From contig NZ_VISR01000004.1 of the NCBI RefSeq assembly GCF_007827595.1, positions 248,001 through 312,000 on the forward strand: DNA of 64,000 nucleotides. The letters run 5' to 3'. This document shows, piece after piece, positions 42,251-50,388 of this stretch. How positions within the stretch are numbered: position 1 is the first letter of the stretch; each line of letters starts with the position of its first letter. The stretch is from Streptomyces sp. BK340. Lineage in GTDB: Bacteria > Actinomycetota > Actinomycetes > Streptomycetales > Streptomycetaceae. The position numbers and the translations under genes are program-made. The notes beneath the pieces are model-generated. The model was not told where the DNA came from. It made no database searches and saw only the letters and a program-made list of their open reading frames with translations.

Positions 42251-43519
42251 GTGCGTACGAGGCACGGACTGCGTGTGCTGTCGGTCTACGAGGGCTTCTT
42301 CTCCGGAGGGGCCAGGATCGTGCACAGTGAAGTCGTACTGGGACTGGCCGAGGGCGGCCAGTCCCACCAGGTACTCAGCATCCATGGTGAGGTCCACCGC
42401 GAGGCCACCAGGCAGCGCATGGAGGACGACCACTGCTACCGCGCGTTGACGGCCGGCGAGGTCGGCGTCACATCGCTCGGCCGCACCGCGGGCCTGGTGG
42501 ACGGCTCGGTCGCGGCGTCTGTTTTCAGCGGACCGGAGCTGGCCGAAACCGCCCGAGCCATGGCCGGGGCGGACGTGATCCTCTCCCTCAAGGAGCAGCC
42601 GCTCGCCCTCCTGAACCAGGCCGGGCTGCCCCGCCGCCCGGTCGTGGTCTGTCTGCACCGCTCCGACCCCGAGAACCAGGGCCCCGCCCTGGACGAGCTG
42701 AAGGCGGCGATAGCCGACGGCACGGTGGCTGCGTGCGTGTGCTGCGCCGAGTCGACGCGGGCCGCCTACGAGGCCGCCGGCATCCCGGCCGAGCTGCTGC
42801 ACGTGATCCCCAACGGCGTCGACCTGCTCCGGTTCCGCCCGGACGCGGCGGCCCGGCTGGAGTTCCGCAGGTCCCTGGGCATCCCGGCCGCCGCCCCGGT
42901 GGTGGTCTTCGCGGCCCGGTATGCGCACATGAAGAACGTCCCGCTCTTCCTCCGGGCCGCCCGGACCTGGCTGGCCCGCGAGGGCGGCGGTCACGTGGTG
43001 ATGTGCGGGGCCGGGATGACGGACGCCAACCCCGCCCTGCGGGCGGATCTGGAGGCCGCCTTCGCCGGGGAGCCGGGCCTGGCCGGCCGGGTGCACCTGC
43101 TCGGTGTGCGGCACGACATGGAGGCCGTCTACGCCGGCTCCGACGTCGTCGCCCTGACCTCCGTCTCCGGGGAGGCGGCGCCGCTGTGCCTGATCGAGGG
43201 CATGATGTGCGGCGCGGTCCCGGTGACGACGGACGTCGGCGACAGTGCGGCGATCGTCACCGGCCACGGCTTCGTCACCCCGCCCGACCCCGGCGCGATC
43301 GCCCTGGCGTGGTCGGCCGCGATCGCGGGCCGCGCCGAGCTGGCTCCCGCCCTGGAGCGCAGCCGGGAGCGCTTCAGCCGCACCCGCATGATCGCCGCGT
43401 ACGCCGCGCTGCTCGACGAGGTGTACGCCTCACACGTGGGCGGGCAGCTGATCGCCGCGCAGCACGCTGTAGGCGACGCCGTCCCGCCACCGGCCGTCCC
43501 GGAAGACGATGCCGCGTAG
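42251..43519 (+). CDS. Glycosyltransferase family 4-type protein
   Basis: A 422-residue GT-B fold. The N-terminal domain has LRVLSVYEGFFSGGARIVHSEVVLGLAEGGQSHQVL; the linker HVIPNGVDLLRFRP is the typical NGVD turn, the C-terminal domain starts VVVFAARYAHMKNVPLFLRAA, and the donor site is ALTSVSGEAAPLCLIEGMMCGAVPVTTDVGDSA (E-x7-E motif: Glu of GEAAPLCLIEGM). It transfers a nucleotide-activated sugar. The Gly/Ala-rich 3' end overlaps the convergent GNAT gene by 90 bases. Confidence 0.9.
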   Translation: MRTRHGLRVLSVYEGFFSGGARIVHSEVVLGLAEGGQSHQVLSIHGEVHREATRQRMEDDHCYRALTAGEVGVTSLGRTAGLVDGSVAASVFSGPELAETARAMAGADVILSLKEQPLALLNQAGLPRRPVVVCLHRSDPENQGPALDELKAAIADGTVAACVCCAESTRAAYEAAGIPAELLHVIPNGVDLLRFRPDAAARLEFRRSLGIPAAAPVVVFAARYAHMKNVPLFLRAARTWLAREGGGHVVMCGAGMTDANPALRADLEAAFAGEPGLAGRVHLLGVRHDMEAVYAGSDVVALTSVSGEAAPLCLIEGMMCGAVPVTTDVGDSAAIVTGHGFVTPPDPGAIALAWSAAIAGRAELAPALERSRERFSRTRMIAAYAALLDEVYASHVGGQLIAAQHAVGDAVPPPAVPEDDAA

Positions 43520-43960
43520 TACGCCCTCGCGAGTGAAGCCGGCCTTCTCCAGGGCCCGCTGCTCGGCGAGGTTCTCGGCCTCGGTGTCCGCCTCGATCCG
43601 CATCACGGGGGTGTGGGCGAAGAGATGGCGGACGAGCTGTAGCTGGGCCCGGGTGCCGATCCCGCGCCCACAGGCCTCGGGCAGCAGCTGGGCGCCGATG
43701 TTCCAGCAGTGGGTGGAGGGCGAGACGACGCGCTTGCGCCAGGCGACGAACCCGAGCGGGTCGGCGGCGGCCGCCACCATCAGCAGGCCGCCGTCCTCGC
43801 CGAGCAGCCCGTTCTCGGCGAAGCGGCGCCGGAAGCGCCCGGGGTCCGACCAGCCGTACCACTGGAACGGTCCGGCGGTCTCCGGCTCCAGCAGGAACCG
43901 TTCCAGCACGGTCAGGTCGTCCTCGCGAGCGGGACGCAGTACGACGGCTTCATCGCTCAT
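43430..43960 (-). CDS. GNAT-family N-acetyltransferase
   Basis: A 176-residue protein with the GNAT fold: VLRPAREDDLTVLERFLLEPE, then HCWNIGAQLLPEACGRGIGTRAQLQLVRHLF (acetyl-CoA loop QxxGxG/A as ACGRGIG), then MRIEADTEAENLAEQRALEKAGFTREGVLRG (the 'NLAEQRALEKAGF' C-terminal motif). It is a RimJ/RimL-like acetyltransferase of a small molecule, tRNA-linked residue or protein N-terminus. The last 30 codons overlap the convergent glycosyltransferase gene. Confidence 0.92.
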   Translation of the reverse strand: MSDEAVVLRPAREDDLTVLERFLLEPETAGPFQWYGWSDPGRFRRRFAENGLLGEDGGLLMVAAAADPLGFVAWRKRVVSPSTHCWNIGAQLLPEACGRGIGTRAQLQLVRHLFAHTPVMRIEADTEAENLAEQRALEKAGFTREGVLRGIVFRDGRWRDGVAYSVLRGDQLPAHV

Positions 43961-44002
43961 CCTGTCACGGTAACGCGCTTGTTCACGACGGTAGTTGGAC
44001 AT

Positions 44003-44041
44003 GAGGAGGGGCCACCGGCGTCGTCCCGGTGGCCCCTCCTC
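44003..44041 (-). terminator. Hairpin terminator after the AbiEi/DUF559-like gene
   Basis: A perfect 16-base stem (GAGGAGGGGCCACCGG/CCGGTGGCCCCTCCTC) with a 7-base loop in the 110-base gap between two minus-strand genes. Confidence 0.75.
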
Positions 44042-44070
44042 TCCCCTCCTGGTGCGCGCCCGGTCCGTCA

Positions 44071-45120
44071 CTACCGGGGGAGCACCACGACGTAGGCGGC
44101 CGGGTCGCGGTCGCCGGAGGCCATCAGGGCCGTGCGGACCACCGTCGCCTGTTGCTCCAGGGACTGCCGGAGCTTCCTGGGGGTGATGTAGACGACCGTG
44201 ATCCCCAGGCGTTCCAAGTGCTCGCGCTTGCGCGCGTATTCCGACCAGAGGGCGTCGTCGTCCTGCCGATGGCCTTGGCCCGGTGCCCGGGTGTCCAGTT
44301 CGACCGCGACCGCCTGCTCGGGCCAGTACGCGTCCACGCCGCCGAGGTGGGGGCCGCCGGGCAGGCGCAGGTCCACGTTCCAGACCGGGTCGGGCAGGCC
44401 GCACTCGGCGACCATCCGGTAGAGGCGGTCCTCGGCGATCGCCCGGCCCTCGGCCACCAGCGAGTCCACCGCGTCCACCACGTGCGGGCGGTTCAGCAGC
44501 TTCGCCTGGGTCAACTCCCTTACGACTGCGGCCGGTTCGCAGTGGCCGGCGCGTACCGCCTCGGTCAGCAGCCGGCGTACCGCGACCGCGTCCGTCAGCT
44601 CCGCCACCGCGTCCGCCAGCGCGCGCGGCACCGGCGCCACCGGCAGGCCCGTCACCGCGCAGGGGGTGGGCAGGGAGGGCGTGCGCAGGACGTGGACGTA
44701 CCCGCTGGAGCGCAGCCGGCGCAGGCGGGGGATCAGGACGTCGACCCGGTCCAGGGAGAGGAGCGGCGGGGTGGAGGAGAACCCGTGCAGGGTGAGGGCC
44801 GCGAGGCCCGTGATGACGGCGTCCGCGTACACCGGGCGGTGCGGCTCGTCGGCCGTGGGCTGGGCCGGGACACCCGGGGCCGGCTCCCGCGCGGCGTACA
44901 GCAGGGCGCCGTGCAGCCGCTCCTCGCTCGTCGGCGGGCCGGGGTGGAGCAGGACCACGCCGGGCAGCAGCTGCTGCCAGGGGCTGCCGGGGCGGCACTG
45001 TTCGGTCAGCTCGGCCGTGGAGATGCCGTGGGACCGGAGCTGACCTACCGTCAGAACGCGGCGGTGGGCCTCGGAGAGGTGACGGAGGGGGCGGGGGGGA
45101 AGTGGGGTGTTGTGCGTCAT
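44071..45120 (-). CDS. AbiEi-like winged helix plus DUF559/endonuclease-fold protein
   Basis: A 349-residue protein. N-terminal HTH-like segment LSEAHRRVLTVGQLRSHGISTAELTEQCRPGSPWQQLLPGVVLLHPG resembles the AbiEi antitoxin/type IV TA HTH. The C-terminal region contains a PD-(D/E)xK-like strand arrangement GGVDAYWPEQAVAVELDTRA followed by EYARKREHLERLGITVVYITPRKL, as in DUF559/Vsr-type endonucleases. Streptomyces carries several such proteins with unknown role. No partner AbiEii nucleotidyltransferase gene is adjacent, so a toxin-antitoxin function is not supported. Start ATG 45120 follows a GGGGGGAAGTG-type site. Confidence 0.6.
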   Translation of the reverse strand: MTHNTPLPPRPLRHLSEAHRRVLTVGQLRSHGISTAELTEQCRPGSPWQQLLPGVVLLHPGPPTSEERLHGALLYAAREPAPGVPAQPTADEPHRPVYADAVITGLAALTLHGFSSTPPLLSLDRVDVLIPRLRRLRSSGYVHVLRTPSLPTPCAVTGLPVAPVPRALADAVAELTDAVAVRRLLTEAVRAGHCEPAAVVRELTQAKLLNRPHVVDAVDSLVAEGRAIAEDRLYRMVAECGLPDPVWNVDLRLPGGPHLGGVDAYWPEQAVAVELDTRAPGQGHRQDDDALWSEYARKREHLERLGITVVYITPRKLRQSLEQQATVVRTALMASGDRDPAAYVVVLPR

Positions 45121-45234
45121 GGCGTCGGGATTCCCGCGCCCCGTCCCCTCTTTAACCGCTGTTACACGGTCGTCGATAAATGCGGACAAGACGGCACTAA
45201 AGGACGCATGTTCGGGTGCCGAGTAGGCACGGAA

Positions 45235-45268
45235 AACCCCTGGTCCAATCGGGTGCGGACCAGGGGTT
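45235..45268 (-). terminator. Rho-independent terminator after the second pepN
   Basis: A perfect 12-base stem (AACCCCTGGTCC/GGACCAGGGGTT) with a 10-base loop and a TTTT run on the minus strand, 60 bases past the stop. Confidence 0.8.
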
Positions 45269-45327
45269 ACGGCTGCTATTGCCTGAATTCCGTAACGGTC
45301 ACCGACCGGGAAAGCTCAGGCCAAGGA

Positions 45328-47907
45328 TCACGCTCCGGCGGCCGCCGTGTCGCACGCCTGTGCGCGCAGCGAGCGCGCCAGGTCGTCCCGCGCCTCCAGT
45401 ACCAGCCGGCGCAGCGCGGGCGCCGCGTCCGCGTGGCCCGCGAGCCACGCGTCCGTCGCGTCCAGCGTCTCCTGCCGGTCCTGGAAGCCGGGGAACAGGC
45501 CCCGTACGACGTCCATGCCGATCTGGATCGACCGCTCCTGCCACACCCGCTCGATCGCCGCGAAGTACTTCTCGGCGTACGGCGCCGTCAGCTCCCGCTG
45601 CGAGGGCCGGTCGAAGCCCGCGATCGTCGCCTCCACCAGCGCGTTCGACAGGGCGTCGGACTCCACGACCTGCGCCCAGGCCTGCGCCTTGACCGCCGCC
45701 GACGGGCGCGCGGCCAGGCAGCGGACCTGGTGGCGCTTGCCGGACGCCGTGTCGTCACGGGCCAGTTCGGCCGCGAGGACGGACTCGTCGGCCACCCCGT
45801 GGGCCGCCAGCGGCTCCAGGAACGCCCAGCGCAGCTCCTGGTCCACCTCCAGCCCCTCGACCGTCTCCGTGCCGTCGAGCAGGCCCTTCAGCAGCGCCAG
45901 ATCCGTCTCGCCGGCGGCGACCGTGGCGAAGAACCGCGCCCAGGCCAGCTGGTGCTCACTGCCGGGCTCGGCCGCCTGCAGCTCGCGCAGCGCGCCCTCG
46001 GCGAGCAGCTCCTCACCGGTCGCCCGCCACTCGGGGGCCGCGTAGTGCACCAGCGCCGAGTCCGCCCACGCGTGCAGCATCTGCAGCACACCGATGTCGG
46101 ACTCCCGGCCCGCGAACCGCAGCACCAGGTCCACGAAGTCCCGCGCCGGCAGCAGGGCGTCCCGGGTCAGGTTCCACAGCGCCGACCAGCACAGGGCGCG
46201 CGCCAGCGGGTCGGTGAGCGCGCCCAGGTGCTCGCGCAGGGTGGCCAGCGAGGTCTCGTCGAAGCGGATCTTGCAGTAGGTCAGGTCGTCGTCGTTGACC
46301 AGCACCAGCTCCGGGGCCTCGGCGCCGGCCAGCTCCGCCACGACCGTGCGCGGACCCTCGACGTCCGTCTCCACGCGCGCGTACCGCTCCAGGGCGCCCT
46401 CGGGCGTACGGCGGTACAGGCCCACCGCGACCCGGTGCGGGCGCTCCTCGGGGTGCGACTCCGGTGCCTCCTGCACCACCGCCAGCTCGGCCACCCGGCC
46501 CTCGGCATCCAGCAGCACCTGCGGGGTCAGCGAGTTCACCCCGGCCGTCTGCAGCCAGGAGCGGGCCCACGCGGACATGTCCCGGCCGCTGGTCTCCGCC
46601 AGCACCGACAGCAGGTCGCCCAGGCGCGTGTTGCCGTACGCGTTCCGCTTGAAGTAGCGGCGGGCGCCCTCCAGGAACGCGTCCTGGCCGACGTACGCCA
46701 CCAGCTGCTTGAGCACCGAGGCGCCCTTCGCGTAGGTGATGCCGTCGAAGTTGAGCTTGGCGTCCTGCAGGTCGCGGATGTCCGCGGTGATCGGATGCGT
46801 GGAGGGCAGCTGGTCTGCGCGGTAGGCCCAGGCCTTGCGGCGGTTGGCGAAGGTGATCCAGGCATCGGTGAAGCGGGTCGCGCCGACGTTCGCGAACGTG
46901 CCCATGAAGTCCGCGAAGGACTCCTTCAGCCACAGGTCGTCCCACCACACCATGGTGACCAGGTCGCCGAACCACATGTGCGCCATCTCGTGCAGGATGA
47001 CGTTGGCCCGCGCCTCGTAGGACGCCTGCGTCACCTTCCCGCGGAAGATGTACTCCTCGCGGAAGGTCACCATCCCCGGGTTCTCCATCGCGCCCAGGTT
47101 GTACTCGGGCACGAACGCCTGGTCGTACTTCCCGAACGGGTACGGGTAGTCGAAGTGCTCGTGGAAGAAGTCCAGGCCCTGCTTGGTGACCAGGAAGACG
47201 TCGTCGGCGTCGAAGTGCGGGGCGAGACCCTTGCGGCACATCGCGCCGAGCGGGATCTCCAGCTTCGTCCCGTCCTCGAGGATCCGCTCGTAGGAGTCCG
47301 TCACATAGTGGTACGGACCCGCCACCACGCACGTGATGTACGTCGAGATCGGCTTCGTCTCCGCGAACCGCCAGACGCCGTCGGCGAGTTCCCCGGCGCC
47401 GTTGCTCCACACGGTCCAGCCCTCGGGCGCCTGCACCTCGAAGCGGTACGGCGCCTTGAGGTCCGGCTGCTCGAAGTTCGTGAAGACACGGCGGGCGTCG
47501 GCCGGCTCGTACTGGGTGTAGAGGTAGACCTCGCCGTCCTCGGGGTCCACGAAGCGGTGCATGCCCTCGCCGGTGCGGGAGTAGGCGCACTGCGCGTCGA
47601 CCGTCAGCTCGTTCTCGGCGGCCAGGTCGTCCAGCGCGATCCGGGTGCCGTCGAAGACCTCGCCCGGGTCCAGGTCCTTGCCGTTCAACGTGACCGACGT
47701 CACGCTCGGGGCGACCAGGTCGGCGAACGTGGACGCGCCCGGCTCGTTGCAGCGGAACCTGATCGTGGTCACCGAGCGGAAGGTGCGCGGCTCGCCGCCC
47801 CCGTCGCCCACGGCGGAACGCAGGTCCAGCGCCACCTCGTACCCGTCGACGGACAACAGGGCGGCCCGCTCGCGGGCCTCGTCGCGGGTCAGATTCTCAC
47901 CGGGCAC
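45328..47907 (-). CDS. Aminopeptidase N (M1 family), copy 2
   Basis: An 859-residue paralogue of the enzyme at 27324-29894. GAMEN motif (YNLGAMENPGMVTF) is at about residue 271; zinc site LHEMAHMWFGDLV is at about 303-314 and Glu in KESFADFMG follows. The start GTG 47907 (VPGENLTRDEA) matches the MPGTNLTREEA start of copy 1 and has GAGGGA 9 bases upstream, so the longer N-terminal reading was rejected. Both paralogues share their start, length and full catalytic set, so they probably have overlapping but different peptide specificity. Confidence 0.95.
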   Translation of the reverse strand: MPGENLTRDEARERAALLSVDGYEVALDLRSAVGDGGGEPRTFRSVTTIRFRCNEPGASTFADLVAPSVTSVTLNGKDLDPGEVFDGTRIALDDLAAENELTVDAQCAYSRTGEGMHRFVDPEDGEVYLYTQYEPADARRVFTNFEQPDLKAPYRFEVQAPEGWTVWSNGAGELADGVWRFAETKPISTYITCVVAGPYHYVTDSYERILEDGTKLEIPLGAMCRKGLAPHFDADDVFLVTKQGLDFFHEHFDYPYPFGKYDQAFVPEYNLGAMENPGMVTFREEYIFRGKVTQASYEARANVILHEMAHMWFGDLVTMVWWDDLWLKESFADFMGTFANVGATRFTDAWITFANRRKAWAYRADQLPSTHPITADIRDLQDAKLNFDGITYAKGASVLKQLVAYVGQDAFLEGARRYFKRNAYGNTRLGDLLSVLAETSGRDMSAWARSWLQTAGVNSLTPQVLLDAEGRVAELAVVQEAPESHPEERPHRVAVGLYRRTPEGALERYARVETDVEGPRTVVAELAGAEAPELVLVNDDDLTYCKIRFDETSLATLREHLGALTDPLARALCWSALWNLTRDALLPARDFVDLVLRFAGRESDIGVLQMLHAWADSALVHYAAPEWRATGEELLAEGALRELQAAEPGSEHQLAWARFFATVAAGETDLALLKGLLDGTETVEGLEVDQELRWAFLEPLAAHGVADESVLAAELARDDTASGKRHQVRCLAARPSAAVKAQAWAQVVESDALSNALVEATIAGFDRPSQRELTAPYAEKYFAAIERVWQERSIQIGMDVVRGLFPGFQDRQETLDATDAWLAGHADAAPALRRLVLEARDDLARSLRAQACDTAAAGA

Positions 47908-48046
47908 GGGCGGCACTCCCTCGTGATCGCTTGGATGGGACGGATCAGGACCGATCCTGCCACGCACTCCTGACACGGGACACCAGGGAATGAGGATGGT
48001 GAAGGGAATGTTGACCTTTCAAAAGCCCATTCCGCTGAGGAGACGC

Positions 48047-48709
48047 ATGTCCGAGACCGTGACCACGAGCGGCAAGACCCCCGTGGACTTCTGGTTCGAC
48101 CCGCTGTGCCCGTGGGCCTGGATGACCTCCCGCTGGGTGCTGGAGGTGGAGAAGGTCCGCGAGATCGAGGTCCGCTGGCACATCATGAGCCTCGCCGTCC
48201 TCAACGAGAACAAGCTGGACGAGCTGCCCGAGGAGTACCGGGAGATGCTCGCCGTCAAGGCGTGGCAGCCGGTGCGCGTGGTCACCGCGGCCTGGCAGAA
48301 GCACGGCGCGGACATCCTCGGCCCGCTCTACACCGCGCTCGGCACCCGCTTCCACAACAACGGCGAGGGCGCCACCCTGGAGGCCATCGCCGGTGCGCTC
48401 GCGGACGTCGGCCTGCCCGCCGAGCTGATCGAGTACGCCGAACAGAAGGACTTCGAGTTCGACGCCGAGCTGCGCGCCTCCCACAAGGAGGGCATCGAGA
48501 AGGTCGGCCAGGACGTCGGCACCCCGGTCATCGCGGTCCCGGGCCCCGACGGTGAGCAGATCGCCTTCTTCGGTCCGGTCGTCACCCCCGCCCCCAAGGG
48601 CGAGGAGGCGGCCCGCCTGTGGGACGGCACCCTCGCCGTGGCCTCCGTCCCCGGCTTCTACGAGATCAAGCGGACCCGCACCAAGGGCCCGGACTTCAGC
48701 AACCTGTAA
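48047..48709 (+). CDS. DsbA-fold protein of the mycothiol-dependent nitroreductase (Rv2466c) family
   Basis: A 220-residue thioredoxin/DsbA-fold protein. It starts VDFWFDPLCPWAWMTSRWVLEVEKVREIEVRWHIMSLAVLNENK, which closely follows the Rv2466c pattern. The active site here is CPWA: as I recall, mycobacterial Rv2466c has CPWC, so the resolving cysteine is replaced and only the nucleophilic Cys remains. The cis-Pro loop DVGTPVIAVPG is present. It probably handles mycothiol disulfides or conjugates. GAGGAG precedes ATG 48047. The gene is convergent with the FGGY kinase. Confidence 0.85.
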   Translation: MSETVTTSGKTPVDFWFDPLCPWAWMTSRWVLEVEKVREIEVRWHIMSLAVLNENKLDELPEEYREMLAVKAWQPVRVVTAAWQKHGADILGPLYTALGTRFHNNGEGATLEAIAGALADVGLPAELIEYAEQKDFEFDAELRASHKEGIEKVGQDVGTPVIAVPGPDGEQIAFFGPVVTPAPKGEEAARLWDGTLAVASVPGFYEIKRTRTKGPDFSNL

Positions 48710-48733
48710 GCCCTGAACCCGGTAAGTCCTTCC

Positions 48734-48768
48734 GGAACGGGCCCGGCGGTCAGCGCCGGGCCCGTTCC
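48734..48768. terminator. Bidirectional terminator overlapping the FGGY kinase stop
   Basis: A perfect 15-base stem (GGAACGGGCCCGGCG/CGCCGGGCCCGTTCC) with a 5-base loop between convergent DsbA-fold and kinase genes. Confidence 0.8.
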
Positions 48769-50177
48769 CGTGCCTCCGCCAGGCGCCCGAGGTGCTCCTC
48801 GTATCCCTTGGCGTAGTACGCGGCCCGGTCCGCGTCCGGCTCGACGACCCGGGTCGGCTCGGTCCAGGCCGCCGCGTCCAGGGCCGTGCCGAACCGCTCG
48901 GCCGCCGCCAGCACCGCGCCCCGCGCGCCCACCTCGCCCTCGACCACCCGCAGCGGGCGGCCCAGCACGTCCGCCAGGAGCCGCATCCAGGCGGGGCTGC
49001 GGGTACCGCCGCCGCACACCGCCAGCGTCCCGGTCAGGCCGGCCGCCGCCAGGCAGTGCCGGGCCGCGTAGCCGATCCCCTCGCAGGTGGCCCGGATCAG
49101 GTCGGCCGGCGTCGACTCCAGGGAGACACCGGTGAGTTCGGCCCGCAGCCGGGGCTCCACGAAGGGGGCGCGCTCACCGGAGGGTGCGAAGTACGGCAGC
49201 ACGCGCACCCCGTGGGCGCCCGGCGGGGTGGCGGCCAGCAGGGCGTCGACCTCCTCGTGCCGCACGCCCGTCGTGTTCAGCACCCAGTCCAGGGCCGCCG
49301 TGCCGACCATCGCGGGCATCGCGCGCAGCCAGTGCCCGGGCCGGTCGGTGGAGATGTACAGGCCGGCCGGTTCGCCGTCGAGGTCCAGGTCGGTGGTGGC
49401 GACCAGCGCGGCCAGACAGGTGCCGACGATCAGCAGGCCGTCACCGGGCGCGGTGACGCCCGCGCCGAGAGCACAGGCCGGCAGGTCGTACGGGCCGTTC
49501 GCCAGCCGGGTGCCGGGCGGCAGCCCGGCGCCGCGCGCCGCGCCCGTCGCCACCGGATCGCTGACCGGCGCGAGCAGGCCCCGGCGGTGGGTCAGACCGA
49601 GCAGCTCCACGACCCGGTTGTCGTAGGACCGGGTGCGCGGGTCCAGGAACGGCATCGACGCGTCCGACACGTCCGTCACCGCCCGTGCCGCGCCGGTCAG
49701 CCGCTGGAAGACCATGTCCTTGCAGTAGACGGCCGCCGCGGCCGCCTCCAGGACCTTCGGCTCGTACCGGTCCAGCCACGCCAGCAGCGGGCCCGGACAG
49801 CCCGGGAACATCGCGCCGCCGGTGCGCCGGAACACGGTCTCGAAGGTGCCGTCCGCCAGCCACTGGTCGACCAGTTCATGGGCCCGGCCGTCCATCCAGG
49901 AAGCCGCCGGCCGCACCGGCCGGCCCGCCGGATCCACCAGCCACACCCCGTCGCCCTGCCCGGTGAGTCCGGCCAGCTCCACCGGCTCCGGCACCCGTGC
50001 GGTCAGCGCCCCCAGCACGGCGACGACCGCCCCGTACACCTCCTCCATGTCCTGCTCCACGGCCCCGCCGCGCAGGTCGAGCCCCACCGGCCGTGCCTCG
50101 ACACCCAGTTCGCGCCCGCCGCCGTCGAACGCGGCGGCCTTCACCATGGACGTGCCCACATCGATCCCGACGAACAT
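48750..50177 (-). CDS. FGGY-family carbohydrate kinase (first copy)
   Basis: A 475-residue kinase. The phosphate-1 motif MFVGIDVGTSMVKAAAFD is N-terminal; the hinge/adenosine part has GTLAVCGGGTRSPAWMRLLADVLGRPLRVVEGEVGARGAVLAA near 370-415, the FGGY signature region. FGGY kinases phosphorylate sugars or polyols (xylulose, glycerol, erythritol, ribulose, carnitine-like). It is the last gene of the ABC operon, separated from the 2-hydroxyacid dehydrogenase by 211 bases holding a palindromic element. The substrate is likely what the ABC system takes up, but it cannot be read from the sequence. Confidence 0.9.
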   Translation of the reverse strand: MFVGIDVGTSMVKAAAFDGGGRELGVEARPVGLDLRGGAVEQDMEEVYGAVVAVLGALTARVPEPVELAGLTGQGDGVWLVDPAGRPVRPAASWMDGRAHELVDQWLADGTFETVFRRTGGAMFPGCPGPLLAWLDRYEPKVLEAAAAAVYCKDMVFQRLTGAARAVTDVSDASMPFLDPRTRSYDNRVVELLGLTHRRGLLAPVSDPVATGAARGAGLPPGTRLANGPYDLPACALGAGVTAPGDGLLIVGTCLAALVATTDLDLDGEPAGLYISTDRPGHWLRAMPAMVGTAALDWVLNTTGVRHEEVDALLAATPPGAHGVRVLPYFAPSGERAPFVEPRLRAELTGVSLESTPADLIRATCEGIGYAARHCLAAAGLTGTLAVCGGGTRSPAWMRLLADVLGRPLRVVEGEVGARGAVLAAAERFGTALDAAAWTEPTRVVEPDADRAAYYAKGYEEHLGRLAEARERARR

Positions 50178-50210
50178 GCGGCTCCCCTTTTTTTGGCTTC
50201 GTTCGCCTGC

Positions 50211-50337
50211 GGGGGCGCCTCAGCCGGTGTCGAGAGCGCGATCGTGCTCAGCCCTTCGGGCCTCCGCGCTCCCCCAAGCTCTCGGCTTCGCTCGAGCAGG
50301 GGGGACCCCCATACACTCTCGACACCGGCGCGCCCCC
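50211..50337. repeat. Nested palindromic repeat element (REP/MITE-like) between operon genes
   Basis: Outer arms at 50211-50236 (GGGGGCGC, 4-base bulge, GCCGGTGTCGAGAG) pair with 50316-50337 (CTCTCGACACCGGC, GCGCCCCC). Between them an inner stem of CCCCC and GGGGG arms surrounds a TTCGCTCGAGC-type loop. The centre resembles, from memory, the AGCTCTCGGCTTCGCTCGAG sequence dispersed through Streptomyces genomes. It may fold in the transcript and reduce expression of the downstream kinase. Confidence 0.6.
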
Positions 50338-50388
50338 TCCGGCTCTCTTCGCGGCCGACGCGTCGGCACACCGTGCGCTGGTGGGCCG

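Noticed and set aside
44071..45120. A complete type IV toxin-antitoxin module
   Set aside because: No AbiEii nucleotidyltransferase gene lies on either side; neighbours are GNAT and pepN.
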